A DNA stretch of 64,000 nucleotides from Roseateles oligotrophus (GTDB lineage Bacteria; Pseudomonadota; Gammaproteobacteria; Burkholderiales; Burkholderiaceae_C): positions 186,001 to 250,000 of the forward strand of contig NZ_JACHLP010000004.1 in assembly GCF_014204525.1 (NCBI RefSeq). The letters are read 5' to 3'. Position 1 is the first letter of the stretch. Every line of letters starts with the position of its first letter. Positions 37,497-45,703 of this stretch are shown in pieces. The translations under genes and the position numbers were made by a program. The notes beneath the pieces were generated by a model. That model was given only the letters and a program-made list of their open reading frames with translations, searched no databases and was not told the DNA's origin.

Positions 37497-38804
37497 ATGC
37501 GCGCTTTCAAACCCACCCGATGCCGCCCCCATCTGCTTGGCCTGGCCTTGCTGGCCTTGCTGTCAGCCTGCGGCGGCGGCAGCAATAAGCAAGACGAGCA
37601 TGGGGCTGAGGGCCACAGCATCAACACGGCCGGGCGCCTGGCCGTGGCCGAGAAGGGGGCGGCCCTGCTGCGCATCCACGATCTGGACAGCGCCACGCTG
37701 GAGGCCAGCAGCTTCACGCTGGACGATGCGCCGTCCGCCCTGTACACCAGCCCCGGTGGCCGTTATGTGCTGGCCGCTCAGCGCAACAAGGACCAACTGC
37801 AGTTCATCGACGGCGGCGTCTGGCAAGAGAACCATGGCGACCATCTGCACGACTACAAACAGGCCGCCAAGGCCCTGAGCTGGAAGCTGACGGGCGCGCG
37901 CCCGACCCATGTCGATGTGCAGCCCGGCAAGCAGGTGGCGATCTTTATGGACGGCAATGCAACAAGCCAGCCGGTGCAGAACGCCGCCGTGCGCCTGCTC
38001 AGCGACGCCTCCATCGCGGCCGGCAACACCCTGGCCGGCCTGGACCTGACCGCGCCCATCCACGGCCTGGCCGAGCCGGTGGACAACAAGCTGCTGGTCG
38101 TGCACCGCGCCGCCGATGCGGGCGACAGCCTGCCCACCCATCTGCAGCTCTACCAGCGCGAGGGTAGCGCCTACCGCAGCGAGCGCCTGCTGGGCACGCG
38201 CTGCGACGGCATGCACGGCAGCGCCAGTTCCGGCAAATACACGGCGGTGGGCTGCAAGGACGGGGTCTTGCTGGTCAAGCATATCGATGCCACGACCGTG
38301 CTCGACAGCAAGCTCAGCGCCCCCTTGCGCATCAGCAGCCTGGCCGGCCATCCCAAGCTACCGGGCCAGTTCATCGGCATTGGCAGCGAGGGCGCGGCAC
38401 CCGGCCCGGTGACGACGCGCTTCTACGCCATCGACGCCGAGGCCGGCACCGTCGCGCCGCTCCTGCCCAAGGATTGGGCCGAGGGCCGCCTGCGTCGTGC
38501 CCATGCTTTTGATCGCAGCGGCACTCGTCTCTTCCTGCTCGATGACACCGGCACGCTGACGGTGCTGCAGCGCCAGGGCAATGCCTGGGTGCATGCCGCA
38601 CGCCTGCCCGCTGCCATCGCCGCCATGCCCACGGCCGCACCCTGGCCGGCCATGGCCGCCAACGGCGCCAAGGACGAGCTCTACCTCAGCGACCCCCAGG
38701 CCAGCCAGTTGCTGGTGCTGGACACCAGCAAGGTGTCGGTGACGGCACGCCGCTCGCTGGGCTATGTGCCGGCGGCGCTGACCTGGACGGGGATCTCCCG
38801 ATGA
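37497..38804 (+). CDS. AztD-like zinc chaperone (periplasmic beta-propeller)
   Basis: 435 residues with a lipobox-type signal (LLALLSACGGGSNK), so probably a periplasm-facing lipoprotein. After it comes a His/Asp/Glu-rich patch (DEHGAEGHS) and, near residue 105, ENHGDHLHDYKQ. The rest shows the repeated short-strand pattern of a beta-propeller (for example YTSPGGRYVLAAQRNKDQL and AHAFDRSGTRLFLLDDTGTL). This matches the periplasmic zinc metallochaperone AztD, known to hand zinc to the binding protein AztC. It leads a four-gene operon under the Fur-family palindrome and overlaps the next gene by ATGA. The family call is from memory of the sequence pattern; a generic propeller lipoprotein is the alternative. 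Confidence 0.72.
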   Translation: MRAFKPTRCRPHLLGLALLALLSACGGGSNKQDEHGAEGHSINTAGRLAVAEKGAALLRIHDLDSATLEASSFTLDDAPSALYTSPGGRYVLAAQRNKDQLQFIDGGVWQENHGDHLHDYKQAAKALSWKLTGARPTHVDVQPGKQVAIFMDGNATSQPVQNAAVRLLSDASIAAGNTLAGLDLTAPIHGLAEPVDNKLLVVHRAADAGDSLPTHLQLYQREGSAYRSERLLGTRCDGMHGSASSGKYTAVGCKDGVLLVKHIDATTVLDSKLSAPLRISSLAGHPKLPGQFIGIGSEGAAPGPVTTRFYAIDAEAGTVAPLLPKDWAEGRLRRAHAFDRSGTRLFLLDDTGTLTVLQRQGNAWVHAARLPAAIAAMPTAAPWPAMAANGAKDELYLSDPQASQLLVLDTSKVSVTARRSLGYVPAALTWTGISR

Positions 38805-39952
38805 AAACGGTATTGACCTATCTGGCCTGGGGCCTGGCGGCCCTAACGACCCAGGCCCAGGCCCAGCAAGCCCAGCCGCCCGCCAAGGGCTGGGAGCTGG
38901 GCGCCGTGCTGGACCTGGCCACAAACTCGCGGCCCCTGGCCCTGGGGCAACGCCAGCAAGGCCTGGCCCTGGGCCATAGCGATCTGCTCGCGCGCGGCCC
39001 GCTGGGCGCGCATTTCAGCGCCCAGGCCGGCGTGGCCGCCCACAGCCATGGCAGCAGCTATGAAGCCGAGCTGGAGGATGCCTGGCTGCAGACCCGCAGC
39101 CTGCCCGCCGGCTGGCAGGCGCGGGCCGGGCGCTTTGCCTCGCAGATCGGCGCCTTGAACGAGCAGCACCCGCATGCCGATGATTTCGTCGAACGGCCGC
39201 TGCTCTACCGCGGCCTGCTGGGCGGCCATTGGTTTGATGATGGCCTGCGCCTGAACTGGACCGCGCCCACGGCCTACTACCTGAGCCTGGGGGCGGAGCT
39301 TTTCCGCGGCCGGCAACTGGTGCAGCAGGCGCTGACCTCGCCCGCCGTGGGCGCGGCCACGCTGCGCCTCAAGCTGGGCGATGATTGGGGCACTTCGCAC
39401 AGCTGGCAGTGGGGGCTCTCCTATCTGAACAACCGCCGCGAGCCGATGGCGGAAGAGGGCCACGAGCACGAAGAAGCGCATGAGGAAGGCCACGATTCCC
39501 ACGCCGGCCATTCCCACGGCGCCCTGCTCAGCGGCCGCCATGTCTGGATGAGCGATCTGGCCTGGAAATGGGCGCCCGATGGCAATAACCGCCAGCAGCA
39601 GCTGCGCCTGCTGGCCGAGTTTGCCCAGGTCAGCGGCATCAACCGCCATGCCGGCCCGGGCGACAAACATCGCGCCCTGGCCTTGAGCGCGGTCTGGCGC
39701 TTCTCGCCCCAATGGGAGCTGGGCTTGCGAGGCGACTGGTTGCAGGCCCGCCAGCCGCATGGCGATCACTTCCATGCCGCTGAAATAGCCGAGCAGTCGC
39801 TGATGCTGGCCTGGAAGCCCAGCCATGCGCAGGCCTTGCGCCTGCAAGTGTCTACCCAGAACGGTGTGCTGGATGTGGAGGGGGCCTCCAAGCGCTCCGT
39901 CCTGCTGCAATACGTGCTGAGCTTTGGAGCCCATGGTGCGCATGCCTTCTAA
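38801..39952 (+). CDS. Putative zinc-related outer-membrane beta-barrel protein
   Basis: 383 residues with a signal peptide (MKTVLTYLAWGLAALTTQAQA) and a terminal phenylalanine (GAHGAHAF), the usual end of outer-membrane barrels. Amphipathic strands alternate through the chain. One loop near residues 216-240 is very rich in His and Glu (EEGHEHEEAHEEGHDSHAGH), and a second short HGDHFH lies near 322. Such loops commonly bind zinc. The gene overlaps both neighbours in the zinc operon, so a role in letting zinc through the outer membrane is likely but inferred. No TonB box or plug domain was recognised, so it is not a standard TonB receptor. Confidence 0.65.
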   Translation: MKTVLTYLAWGLAALTTQAQAQQAQPPAKGWELGAVLDLATNSRPLALGQRQQGLALGHSDLLARGPLGAHFSAQAGVAAHSHGSSYEAELEDAWLQTRSLPAGWQARAGRFASQIGALNEQHPHADDFVERPLLYRGLLGGHWFDDGLRLNWTAPTAYYLSLGAELFRGRQLVQQALTSPAVGAATLRLKLGDDWGTSHSWQWGLSYLNNRREPMAEEGHEHEEAHEEGHDSHAGHSHGALLSGRHVWMSDLAWKWAPDGNNRQQQLRLLAEFAQVSGINRHAGPGDKHRALALSAVWRFSPQWELGLRGDWLQARQPHGDHFHAAEIAEQSLMLAWKPSHAQALRLQVSTQNGVLDVEGASKRSVLLQYVLSFGAHGAHAF

Positions 39953-40859
39953 ATTGCTCGGTGCCTGCTGCTTGCTGCTGGGGCTGAGCACAACGGCAGT
40001 GGCCCAGACCGTGCTGGCCTGCGAACCCGAGTGGGCGGCGCTGACCCGCGTCCTGCTGCCCGAGGCGCGCATCCACACCGCCACCCACGGGCGCCAGGAC
40101 CCGCACCACATCGAGGCGCGGCCGGCCCTGATCGCCCAGCTGCGCGCGGCCGATTTGGCCGTTTGCACCGGTGCCTCCTTGGAAGCCGGCTGGCTGCCCA
40201 CCCTGCAGGAGCGGGCCGGCAACCCGCGTGTGCAGGACGGCCGGCCCGGCATGTTCTACGCCGCCCAGCAGGTGCCCTTGCTGAACCCGCAGGCCGGCTT
40301 CATCACACCTTTTGACGGCGATGTCCACCCCGAGGGCAATCCGCATCTGCATGCCGACCCACGCCGGCTGCAGGCGGTGGCGCTGGCGCTGTCGCAGCGC
40401 ATGCAGCAGCTGTGGCCGGCGCAGGCGGCGCAGATCGCGCAGCGGCAGGCCCAGTTCGAGCGGCGCTGGGCGCTCAAGCTGCAGGACTGGGAGCGGCGGG
40501 CCGCGCCGCTGCGGGGCCGCGCCGTGGCCGCCCAGCACGGCAGCTTCGCCTATCTCTGGCATTGGCTGGGCCTGCGCCAGACCTTGGATCTGGAGCCCAA
40601 ACCCGGCATGGCACCGACGCCCGCCCATCTGCAACGCGTGCTGCAAAGCCTGCGCAGCGAACCGCCCCTGGCCCTGGTGGTGAGCAGCTACCAGGACCCG
40701 CGCGCCGCCCGCTGGCTGGACAAGCAGCTGGACGGCCAACTGCCCCTGCTGAGCCTGCCCGCCACCGTGCTTGACGCGGGCGGCAGCGAGGCGCTGGAGC
40801 AATGGTTTGAGCAATTGCTGCAAGCCTTGCTGCTCGCCCAGGGCCAGGTGCAGCGATGA
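39933..40859 (+). CDS. Zinc ABC transporter substrate-binding protein (ZnuA/AztC-type)
   Basis: Cluster A-I metal-binding protein, about 308 residues, with a signal peptide (LLGACCLLLGLSTTAVAQ). Candidate ligands: histidines in GRQDPHHIEARP, GNPHLHADPRRL and AAQHGSFAYLWHW, and the late SSYQDPRAARWL. The His-rich loop typical of ZnuA is missing, as in AztC. Start: ATG at 39933 is chosen over ATG at 39942; both overlap the end of the preceding gene. GGAG lies only a few bases upstream, so the true start could be either. It overlaps the permease by four bases. Confidence 0.87.
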   Translation: MVRMPSKLLGACCLLLGLSTTAVAQTVLACEPEWAALTRVLLPEARIHTATHGRQDPHHIEARPALIAQLRAADLAVCTGASLEAGWLPTLQERAGNPRVQDGRPGMFYAAQQVPLLNPQAGFITPFDGDVHPEGNPHLHADPRRLQAVALALSQRMQQLWPAQAAQIAQRQAQFERRWALKLQDWERRAAPLRGRAVAAQHGSFAYLWHWLGLRQTLDLEPKPGMAPTPAHLQRVLQSLRSEPPLALVVSSYQDPRAARWLDKQLDGQLPLLSLPATVLDAGGSEALEQWFEQLLQALLLAQGQVQR

Positions 40860-41707
40860 GCGGGCCTGGCTTGCAGGAGCTGTGGTTCCTGGCTCCGGCC
40901 CTGGCCCTGCTGGCGGGCATCCTGGCCCTGGCCCCGCTGGGTGCCCAGGTGCTGCGGCGCGGCGTGGTCTTCATCGACCTGGCGGTGGCGCAGGCGGCTG
41001 CCGCCGCGGCGCTGTGGGCCTCGGGCCTGGGGCTGGCGCATGACCATGGCCAGGGCGGACAGATGCTGGCGGCGGCACTCGGCGCCTTGCTCTGCGCCGC
41101 CCTGGTGGCGCAGCTGGCGCGGCGCTGGCCGCAGCAGCGCGAGGCCTTGATCGGCCTGGTCTATGTGGCCGGTGCCAGCCTGGCCATGCTGGGGGCAAGA
41201 CTTGACCCCCATGGCCGTGAGCAGTGGTTGCAGCTGCTGGCCGCCGATGTTCTGTGGGCCGGCTGGCCGCAGGTGGGGCTGCTGGCGCTTTGCGCCTCGC
41301 TGGTGCTGCTGCTGCGCTGGCGCTGGCCGGCGCTGCTGGGCCGTGATGCCTTCTTCTACCCGCTGTTCGCCGTGGTGACCAGCTGGGTCGTGCCGGTGCT
41401 GGGCCTGTTCCTGGTCTTCGTCACCCTGATCGCGCCGGCCCTGTGGATGCAGGCCGCTTGGTCTTTGTGGCGGGCCGCGTCGGCCGCCGCCGCGGTGGCC
41501 GTCCTTGGCCTGTGGGCTTCGTGGCAGTTTGATGGCCCCAGCGGCGCCTGCGTGGCCCTGGCCCTGGCCTTGTGGGGCGGCTTGAGCGCCTTGGGGGGTT
41601 TACAGCGCCGTCAGCCAGTCGCAGCGCAGGCGGCCGCGGCGGTGCAGGCCGCGCCGCCAGCTGGCGTAGAGGTTGGGCAGCATGAAACCCATCAGGCACA
41701 GGGGTAG
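40856..41707 (+). CDS. Zinc ABC transporter permease (ZnuB/AztB-type)
   Basis: Multi-pass inner-membrane subunit of the metal ABC-3 permease family, 283 residues. Seen: LAPLGAQVLRRGVVFIDLAV near residues 26-45, a glycine/alanine-rich block with ALIGLVYVAGASLAML near 99, and PVLGLFLVFVTLIAPALWMQ near 180, the conserved end of the family. It couples by ATGA overlap to the binding protein. No ATP-binding subunit follows. The last 36 residues are unusually hydrophilic (RRQPVAAQAAAAVQAAPP) and overlap the 3' end of an opposing gene, so the tail is the least certain part. Confidence 0.85.
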   Translation: MSGPGLQELWFLAPALALLAGILALAPLGAQVLRRGVVFIDLAVAQAAAAAALWASGLGLAHDHGQGGQMLAAALGALLCAALVAQLARRWPQQREALIGLVYVAGASLAMLGARLDPHGREQWLQLLAADVLWAGWPQVGLLALCASLVLLLRWRWPALLGRDAFFYPLFAVVTSWVVPVLGLFLVFVTLIAPALWMQAAWSLWRAASAAAAVAVLGLWASWQFDGPSGACVALALALWGGLSALGGLQRRQPVAAQAAAAVQAAPPAGVEVGQHETHQAQG

Positions 41708-41869
41708 CAGCGGCCAGTCGTCCAGCAGCAGAAAGACCGGCAAGGCCATCCAGCCCAGCAGCCAGGCCGTCAATACCAGGTCCCAGGCATAAAGCTCGAC
41801 CGGATGCCGACCCTGGTGCAGCAGCAGCCAGCGTTTGACTTGGGCGAGTTGCAGCAGCGTCATAGCCAC
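41600..41869 (-). CDS. Small two-helix membrane protein, hypothetical
   Basis: 89 residues: basic amphipathic start (LLQLAQVKRWLLLHQGRHPV), two hydrophobic segments (VLTAWLLGWMALPVFLLL and WPLLPLCLMGFMLPNLY) and a basic end WRRGLHRRGRLRCDWLTAL. The pattern (LLLHQGRHPVE, then WD, then RRGRLRCDWL) is like a small conserved Burkholderiales protein I recall, so it is probably real although it overlaps the 3' end of the permease by 108 bases on the other strand. Function unknown. Confidence 0.6.
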   Translation of the reverse strand: MAMTLLQLAQVKRWLLLHQGRHPVELYAWDLVLTAWLLGWMALPVFLLLDDWPLLPLCLMGFMLPNLYASWRRGLHRRGRLRCDWLTAL

Positions 41870-42068
41870 CTCGATGAGTCGGATGTGGAGGGCCAGGCCG
41901 ACGGGCTTGTCAGTTTGGCGTCAGCTCATTTATCGCTCAAAGCGGGCCGGGGCACCAGCGGTTTTTGGGGAGAAATCTGGGTATTTTTGGAGTATTTCTC
42001 GGCGCTTGCCGAGGCCGGCGAACTCCTAGAATCACCGGCTTCTTAGGCCCGCCCGCGAAAGCCCTGCC

Positions 42069-43364
42069 ATGCGCCTGCTCCGAACTGCACTGTGTTTGCT
42101 GATGAGCGTGTTTCTGCTCGGCGTGCCGGGGCTGGCCACCGCCGGGCCGCAGGCCGCGCTGCTGGCCGCCGCCCAGCACGAGCAAGGGCCCTTGCTGAAG
42201 AGCCTGGAGCAATTCGTCGGCATCGAGTCCGGCAGCCGCGAGCTGGCCGGCCTGCAGCAGCTGGCCGCCTTGCTGGCGCAGCGCCTGCGCGAGCTGGGCG
42301 GGGAGGTGGCGCTGCTGCCCTCGACCGAGCTCTACCGCATGGAGGACACGCCCGAGCAGCTGGGCGCCCATGTCAAGGCGGTGTTCCGCGGCAAGGGCAG
42401 CAAGAAGATCCTGCTGATCGCGCATATGGACACGGTCTACCCCGCCGGCATGCTGGCCCGCCAGCCCTTCGGCATCCGCGAGGACCGCGCCTACGGCCTG
42501 GGCATTGCCGATGACAAGCAGGGCCTGGCCGTGATCCTGCACCTGCTGGCCATGCTCAAGTCGCTGAATTTCGAGGACTACGGCCAGCTCACCGTGCTCT
42601 TCAATGCCGACGAGGAAATCTCCTCGCCCGGCTCGCGCGCCATCCTCGCCCAGCTGGGCGCCGAGCATGATGCGGTGATGTCTTTCGAGGGCTCGGGCGC
42701 CAGTGCCGACCATCTCTCGCTGGCCACGGCCGGCATCGCCTCGGTCAATCTGAGGGTGCATGGCCGCGCCACCCATGCGGGCGGGGCGCCGCAGTTTGGC
42801 GTCAATGCCTTGTACGAGCTGGCGCACCAGATCCTGCAGATGCGCGATCTGTCCGACCCCGTGGCCGGCGTCAAGCTCAACTGGACCATGGCCCGCGCCG
42901 GCATCGTGCGAAACATGATCCCGCCGCTGGCCAGTGCCGAGGCCGATGTGCGGGTCTTGCGGGTGCAGGACTACGAGGCCCTGGAGCAAAAGTTGCAGCA
43001 GCGCATCCAGAACCGCCTGCTGCCCGAGGCCCGGGTGGAGCTGCGCTTCGAGCGCCGCCGCCCCCCGCTGGAAGCCACGCCGGCGGCCCAAGCCTTTGCC
43101 GAGCATGCCCAGCGCCTCTATGCCGAGCTGGGTCTGCCGCTGCGGGTGGACGCGGTGGCCGGCGGCGGCGGCACCGATGCGGCTTTCGCCGCCTTGCGTG
43201 CCCGCGGCCCGGTGGTGGAACGCTTCGGCCTGCGCGGCGCGGGCGCCCATACCAGCGACGCCGAGTACGTGCTGATCAGCTCCATCGTGCCCCGGCTCTA
43301 CCTGGCGGCGGGCATGGTGATGGCGTTTTCGCGTGGCGAGGTGGCGGCGCTGCCGCGGCCCTGA
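42069..43364 (+). CDS. M20-family peptidase (glutamate carboxypeptidase-type)
   Basis: Exported zinc exopeptidase of the CPG2/M20 family, 431 residues with a signal peptide (LCLLMSVFLLGVPGLATAGP). Seen: metal histidine and aspartate in LLIAHMDTVYP near residue 118, GLGIADDKQGLAVI, general-base glutamates in LFNADEEISSPGSR near 180, and FEGSGASADHLSLA. A dimerization domain follows with RATHAGGAPQFG near 235. The carboxypeptidase G2 group releases C-terminal glutamate from folates or peptides; the actual substrate is not shown. It precedes a secreted S46 peptidase, so both may serve peptide feeding. Confidence 0.9.
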   Translation: MRLLRTALCLLMSVFLLGVPGLATAGPQAALLAAAQHEQGPLLKSLEQFVGIESGSRELAGLQQLAALLAQRLRELGGEVALLPSTELYRMEDTPEQLGAHVKAVFRGKGSKKILLIAHMDTVYPAGMLARQPFGIREDRAYGLGIADDKQGLAVILHLLAMLKSLNFEDYGQLTVLFNADEEISSPGSRAILAQLGAEHDAVMSFEGSGASADHLSLATAGIASVNLRVHGRATHAGGAPQFGVNALYELAHQILQMRDLSDPVAGVKLNWTMARAGIVRNMIPPLASAEADVRVLRVQDYEALEQKLQQRIQNRLLPEARVELRFERRRPPLEATPAAQAFAEHAQRLYAELGLPLRVDAVAGGGGTDAAFAALRARGPVVERFGLRGAGAHTSDAEYVLISSIVPRLYLAAGMVMAFSRGEVAALPRP

Positions 43365-43456
43365 ACCTGCTTTCCCGGCCATGTCTTTCGGCAAGCGTCT
43401 TGCCAGGCTGTACCCTTGGCGACTTTTTCAAACCTCTCCGAGTAGAAACCAAGGAT

Positions 43457-45634
43457 ATGAAGCCAATGAATCATCCGGGCCTGTGGGGCGGCGCCGCCCT
43501 GGCCCTGGGCCTGGCCGGCGCGGCCCACGCCGGCGAGGGCATGTGGATGCCCCAGCAACTGCCCCTGATTGCCAAGGACCTGAAGAACGCCGGCCTGCAG
43601 CTGGACCCGGCCAAGCTGACTCAGCTGACCGAGTTCCCCATGGGCGCCGTCATCAGCCTGGGCGGCTGCACCGCCTCCTTTGTTTCGCCCCAGGGCCTGG
43701 TGGTGACCAATCATCACTGCGCCTATGGCAGCATCCAGTACAACTCCAGCGCCCAGCGCGATCTGCTGAAGAAGGGCTTTCTGGCCGCCTCGCTCGCCGA
43801 TGAGTTGCCCGCCGCGCCCGGCAGCCGCATCTACGTGACCGTGGACGTCAAGGACGTCAGCCCGCAGGTGCTGGACGGCAAGACCCTGGCCCTGAACGGC
43901 AAGGCCCGCGTCGATGCCATCGAGGCCAAGCAAAAAGCCTTGACCGCCGCCTGCGAAAAAGACGCCGGTCACCGCTGCCAGGTGGCCAGCTTTTACGGTG
44001 GCCTGCAGTACCAGCTGATCAAGCAGATCGAGATCCGCGACGTGCGCCTGGTGCATGCGCCCGCCCTGGGCGTGGGCCTGTTCGGCGGCGACACCGACAA
44101 CTGGATGTGGCCCCGCCACACCGGCGACTACAGCTTCTACCGCGCCTATGTGGGCCCGGACGGCAAGCCGGCCGACTTCCATGCCGCCAACAAGCCCTTC
44201 GAGCCCAAGCATTTCCTCAAGCTGGCCTCCAAGCCCTTGAACGAGGGTGATTTCGTCATGGTCACCGGCTACCCCGGCCGCACCAACCGCCACCGCCTGC
44301 CGGCCGAGCTGGACTTTGCCTTTGCCTGGGAGCAGCCCAGCCGCATCCAGCTGATGGGTGAACAACTGGCCCTGATCAAGGCCGAGACGGCCGGCCGCCG
44401 CGATGCCGAAATCGCCCTGGCCGACCGCGTCGCCGGCATCGCCAACTACTACAAGAATATGCAGGGCCAACAGGCCAGCTACGAGGGCAGCGACATCCTG
44501 GCCCGCAAGACGCAAGCCTTTGCCGAGCTGAAGGCCTGGGTGCAGGCCGACGCCGCACGCCGTGCCCGTTATGGCGCCGACATCGCCCAGGTCGAAAGCC
44601 TGCTGGCCCAGCGCCAGGCCATCACCCGTGCCGAGCTCTTGCTGAGCTTTGTCACGCCGCGCCTGCTGAGCACGGCCGACACCTTGCTGGAGAACGCCCA
44701 CCAGCAAGCCCTGCCCGATGCGCAGCGCAAGCCCGGCTTCCAGGCCCGCGACGCGCGCCGCCTGCTGCAAAGCATGGAGGTGCTGGACAAGCGCTATGAC
44801 GAGCAGGTCGACAAGCGCCTGGCCGTCCACTTCCTGGCCAAGTATCTGGCCCAGCCGGCCGAGCAGCTGAACAAGGCCTTGCTGGCCGCCCTCGGCCTGC
44901 AAGCGGGCATGGACGAGGCGGCGATCAAGACCCGCCTGGACGCGCTCTACGCCGGCAGCCAACTGGCCCAGAAGGACGCCCGCATGGCCTGGCTCCAGCG
45001 CGATGTGGCCGCCTTCAAGGCCAGCGATGACAGCTTCATCCAGGCCGCCGTGGCGACCTTTGAGGACGAGCAAGCGCGCGAGAACCGCGACAAGGAACTC
45101 GGCGGTCAGATCGCCCGCGCTTACGCCAAGACCATGCAGGCCATGATCGACTACCGGGCCAGCAAGGGCGAGGCCGTCTACCCCGACGCCAACAGCACGC
45201 TGCGCGTGGCCTTCGGCCAGGTCCTGGGCCGCAAGGGTGCCGTGGACGGCAGCGACTGGCATGCCTTTACCACCTTGCGCGGCATCCAAGCCAAGCACAA
45301 GGGCGAGGGCGAATTCGATGCGCCGGCCGAGCAACTGGCCGCCATCAAGGCGCGCAAGTTTGATCGCTACGGCGTGGCCAGCCTGGACTCGGTGCCGGTC
45401 AACTTCCTGGCCACGCTGGACACCACCGGCGGCAACTCCGGTTCGCCGGTGCTGAACGAGCGCGCCGAGCTGGTCGGCCTGCTGTTTGACGGCACGCTGG
45501 ACAGCGTCATCGACAGCTGGGACTTCGATGCCAAGAAGTCGCGCAGCATCTGCCTGGATGCCCGCTATATGCTGTGGCAGATGAAGGTTGTGGACAAGGC
45601 CGAGCGTCTGCTGAAGGAAATGGGCGCGCAGTAA
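43457..45634 (+). CDS. S46-family dipeptidyl-peptidase (DPP7/DPP11 type)
   Basis: Periplasmic or secreted serine peptidase releasing N-terminal dipeptides, 725 residues with a signal peptide (GAALALGLAGAAHAGEG). Seen: start of the fold GMWMPQQLPLIAKDL, catalytic histidine in LVVTNHHCAYGSIQYNS near residue 85, middle aspartate region GGDTDNWMWPRHTGDYSFYR and catalytic serine in TGGNSGSPVLNERAELVG near 659. The residue pattern before the serine decides between DPP7 (hydrophobic) and DPP11 (Asp/Glu) specificity and was not resolved. Start 43457 keeps a basic n-region; 43466 is also possible and fits an AAGGA ribosome site at 43451-43455 better. A strong terminator follows. Confidence 0.92.
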   Translation: MKPMNHPGLWGGAALALGLAGAAHAGEGMWMPQQLPLIAKDLKNAGLQLDPAKLTQLTEFPMGAVISLGGCTASFVSPQGLVVTNHHCAYGSIQYNSSAQRDLLKKGFLAASLADELPAAPGSRIYVTVDVKDVSPQVLDGKTLALNGKARVDAIEAKQKALTAACEKDAGHRCQVASFYGGLQYQLIKQIEIRDVRLVHAPALGVGLFGGDTDNWMWPRHTGDYSFYRAYVGPDGKPADFHAANKPFEPKHFLKLASKPLNEGDFVMVTGYPGRTNRHRLPAELDFAFAWEQPSRIQLMGEQLALIKAETAGRRDAEIALADRVAGIANYYKNMQGQQASYEGSDILARKTQAFAELKAWVQADAARRARYGADIAQVESLLAQRQAITRAELLLSFVTPRLLSTADTLLENAHQQALPDAQRKPGFQARDARRLLQSMEVLDKRYDEQVDKRLAVHFLAKYLAQPAEQLNKALLAALGLQAGMDEAAIKTRLDALYAGSQLAQKDARMAWLQRDVAAFKASDDSFIQAAVATFEDEQARENRDKELGGQIARAYAKTMQAMIDYRASKGEAVYPDANSTLRVAFGQVLGRKGAVDGSDWHAFTTLRGIQAKHKGEGEFDAPAEQLAAIKARKFDRYGVASLDSVPVNFLATLDTTGGNSGSPVLNERAELVGLLFDGTLDSVIDSWDFDAKKSRSICLDARYMLWQMKVVDKAERLLKEMGAQ

Positions 45635-45654
45635 GCCGCAGCCCGACAAGCATG

Positions 45655-45685
45655 AAAAGAGCGACCCTTGGGTCGCTCTTTTTTT
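45655..45685. terminator. Intrinsic terminator between convergent genes
   Basis: An 11-bp stem (AAAGAGCGACC / GGTCGCTCTTT) with loop CTTG and a run of seven T's on the plus strand, 21 bases after the peptidase stop. Four T's also follow on the minus strand, so it can serve the opposing dehydrogenase gene too. Confidence 0.92.
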
Positions 45686-45703
45686 GCTGCGCTGCCGCCG
45701 GCC

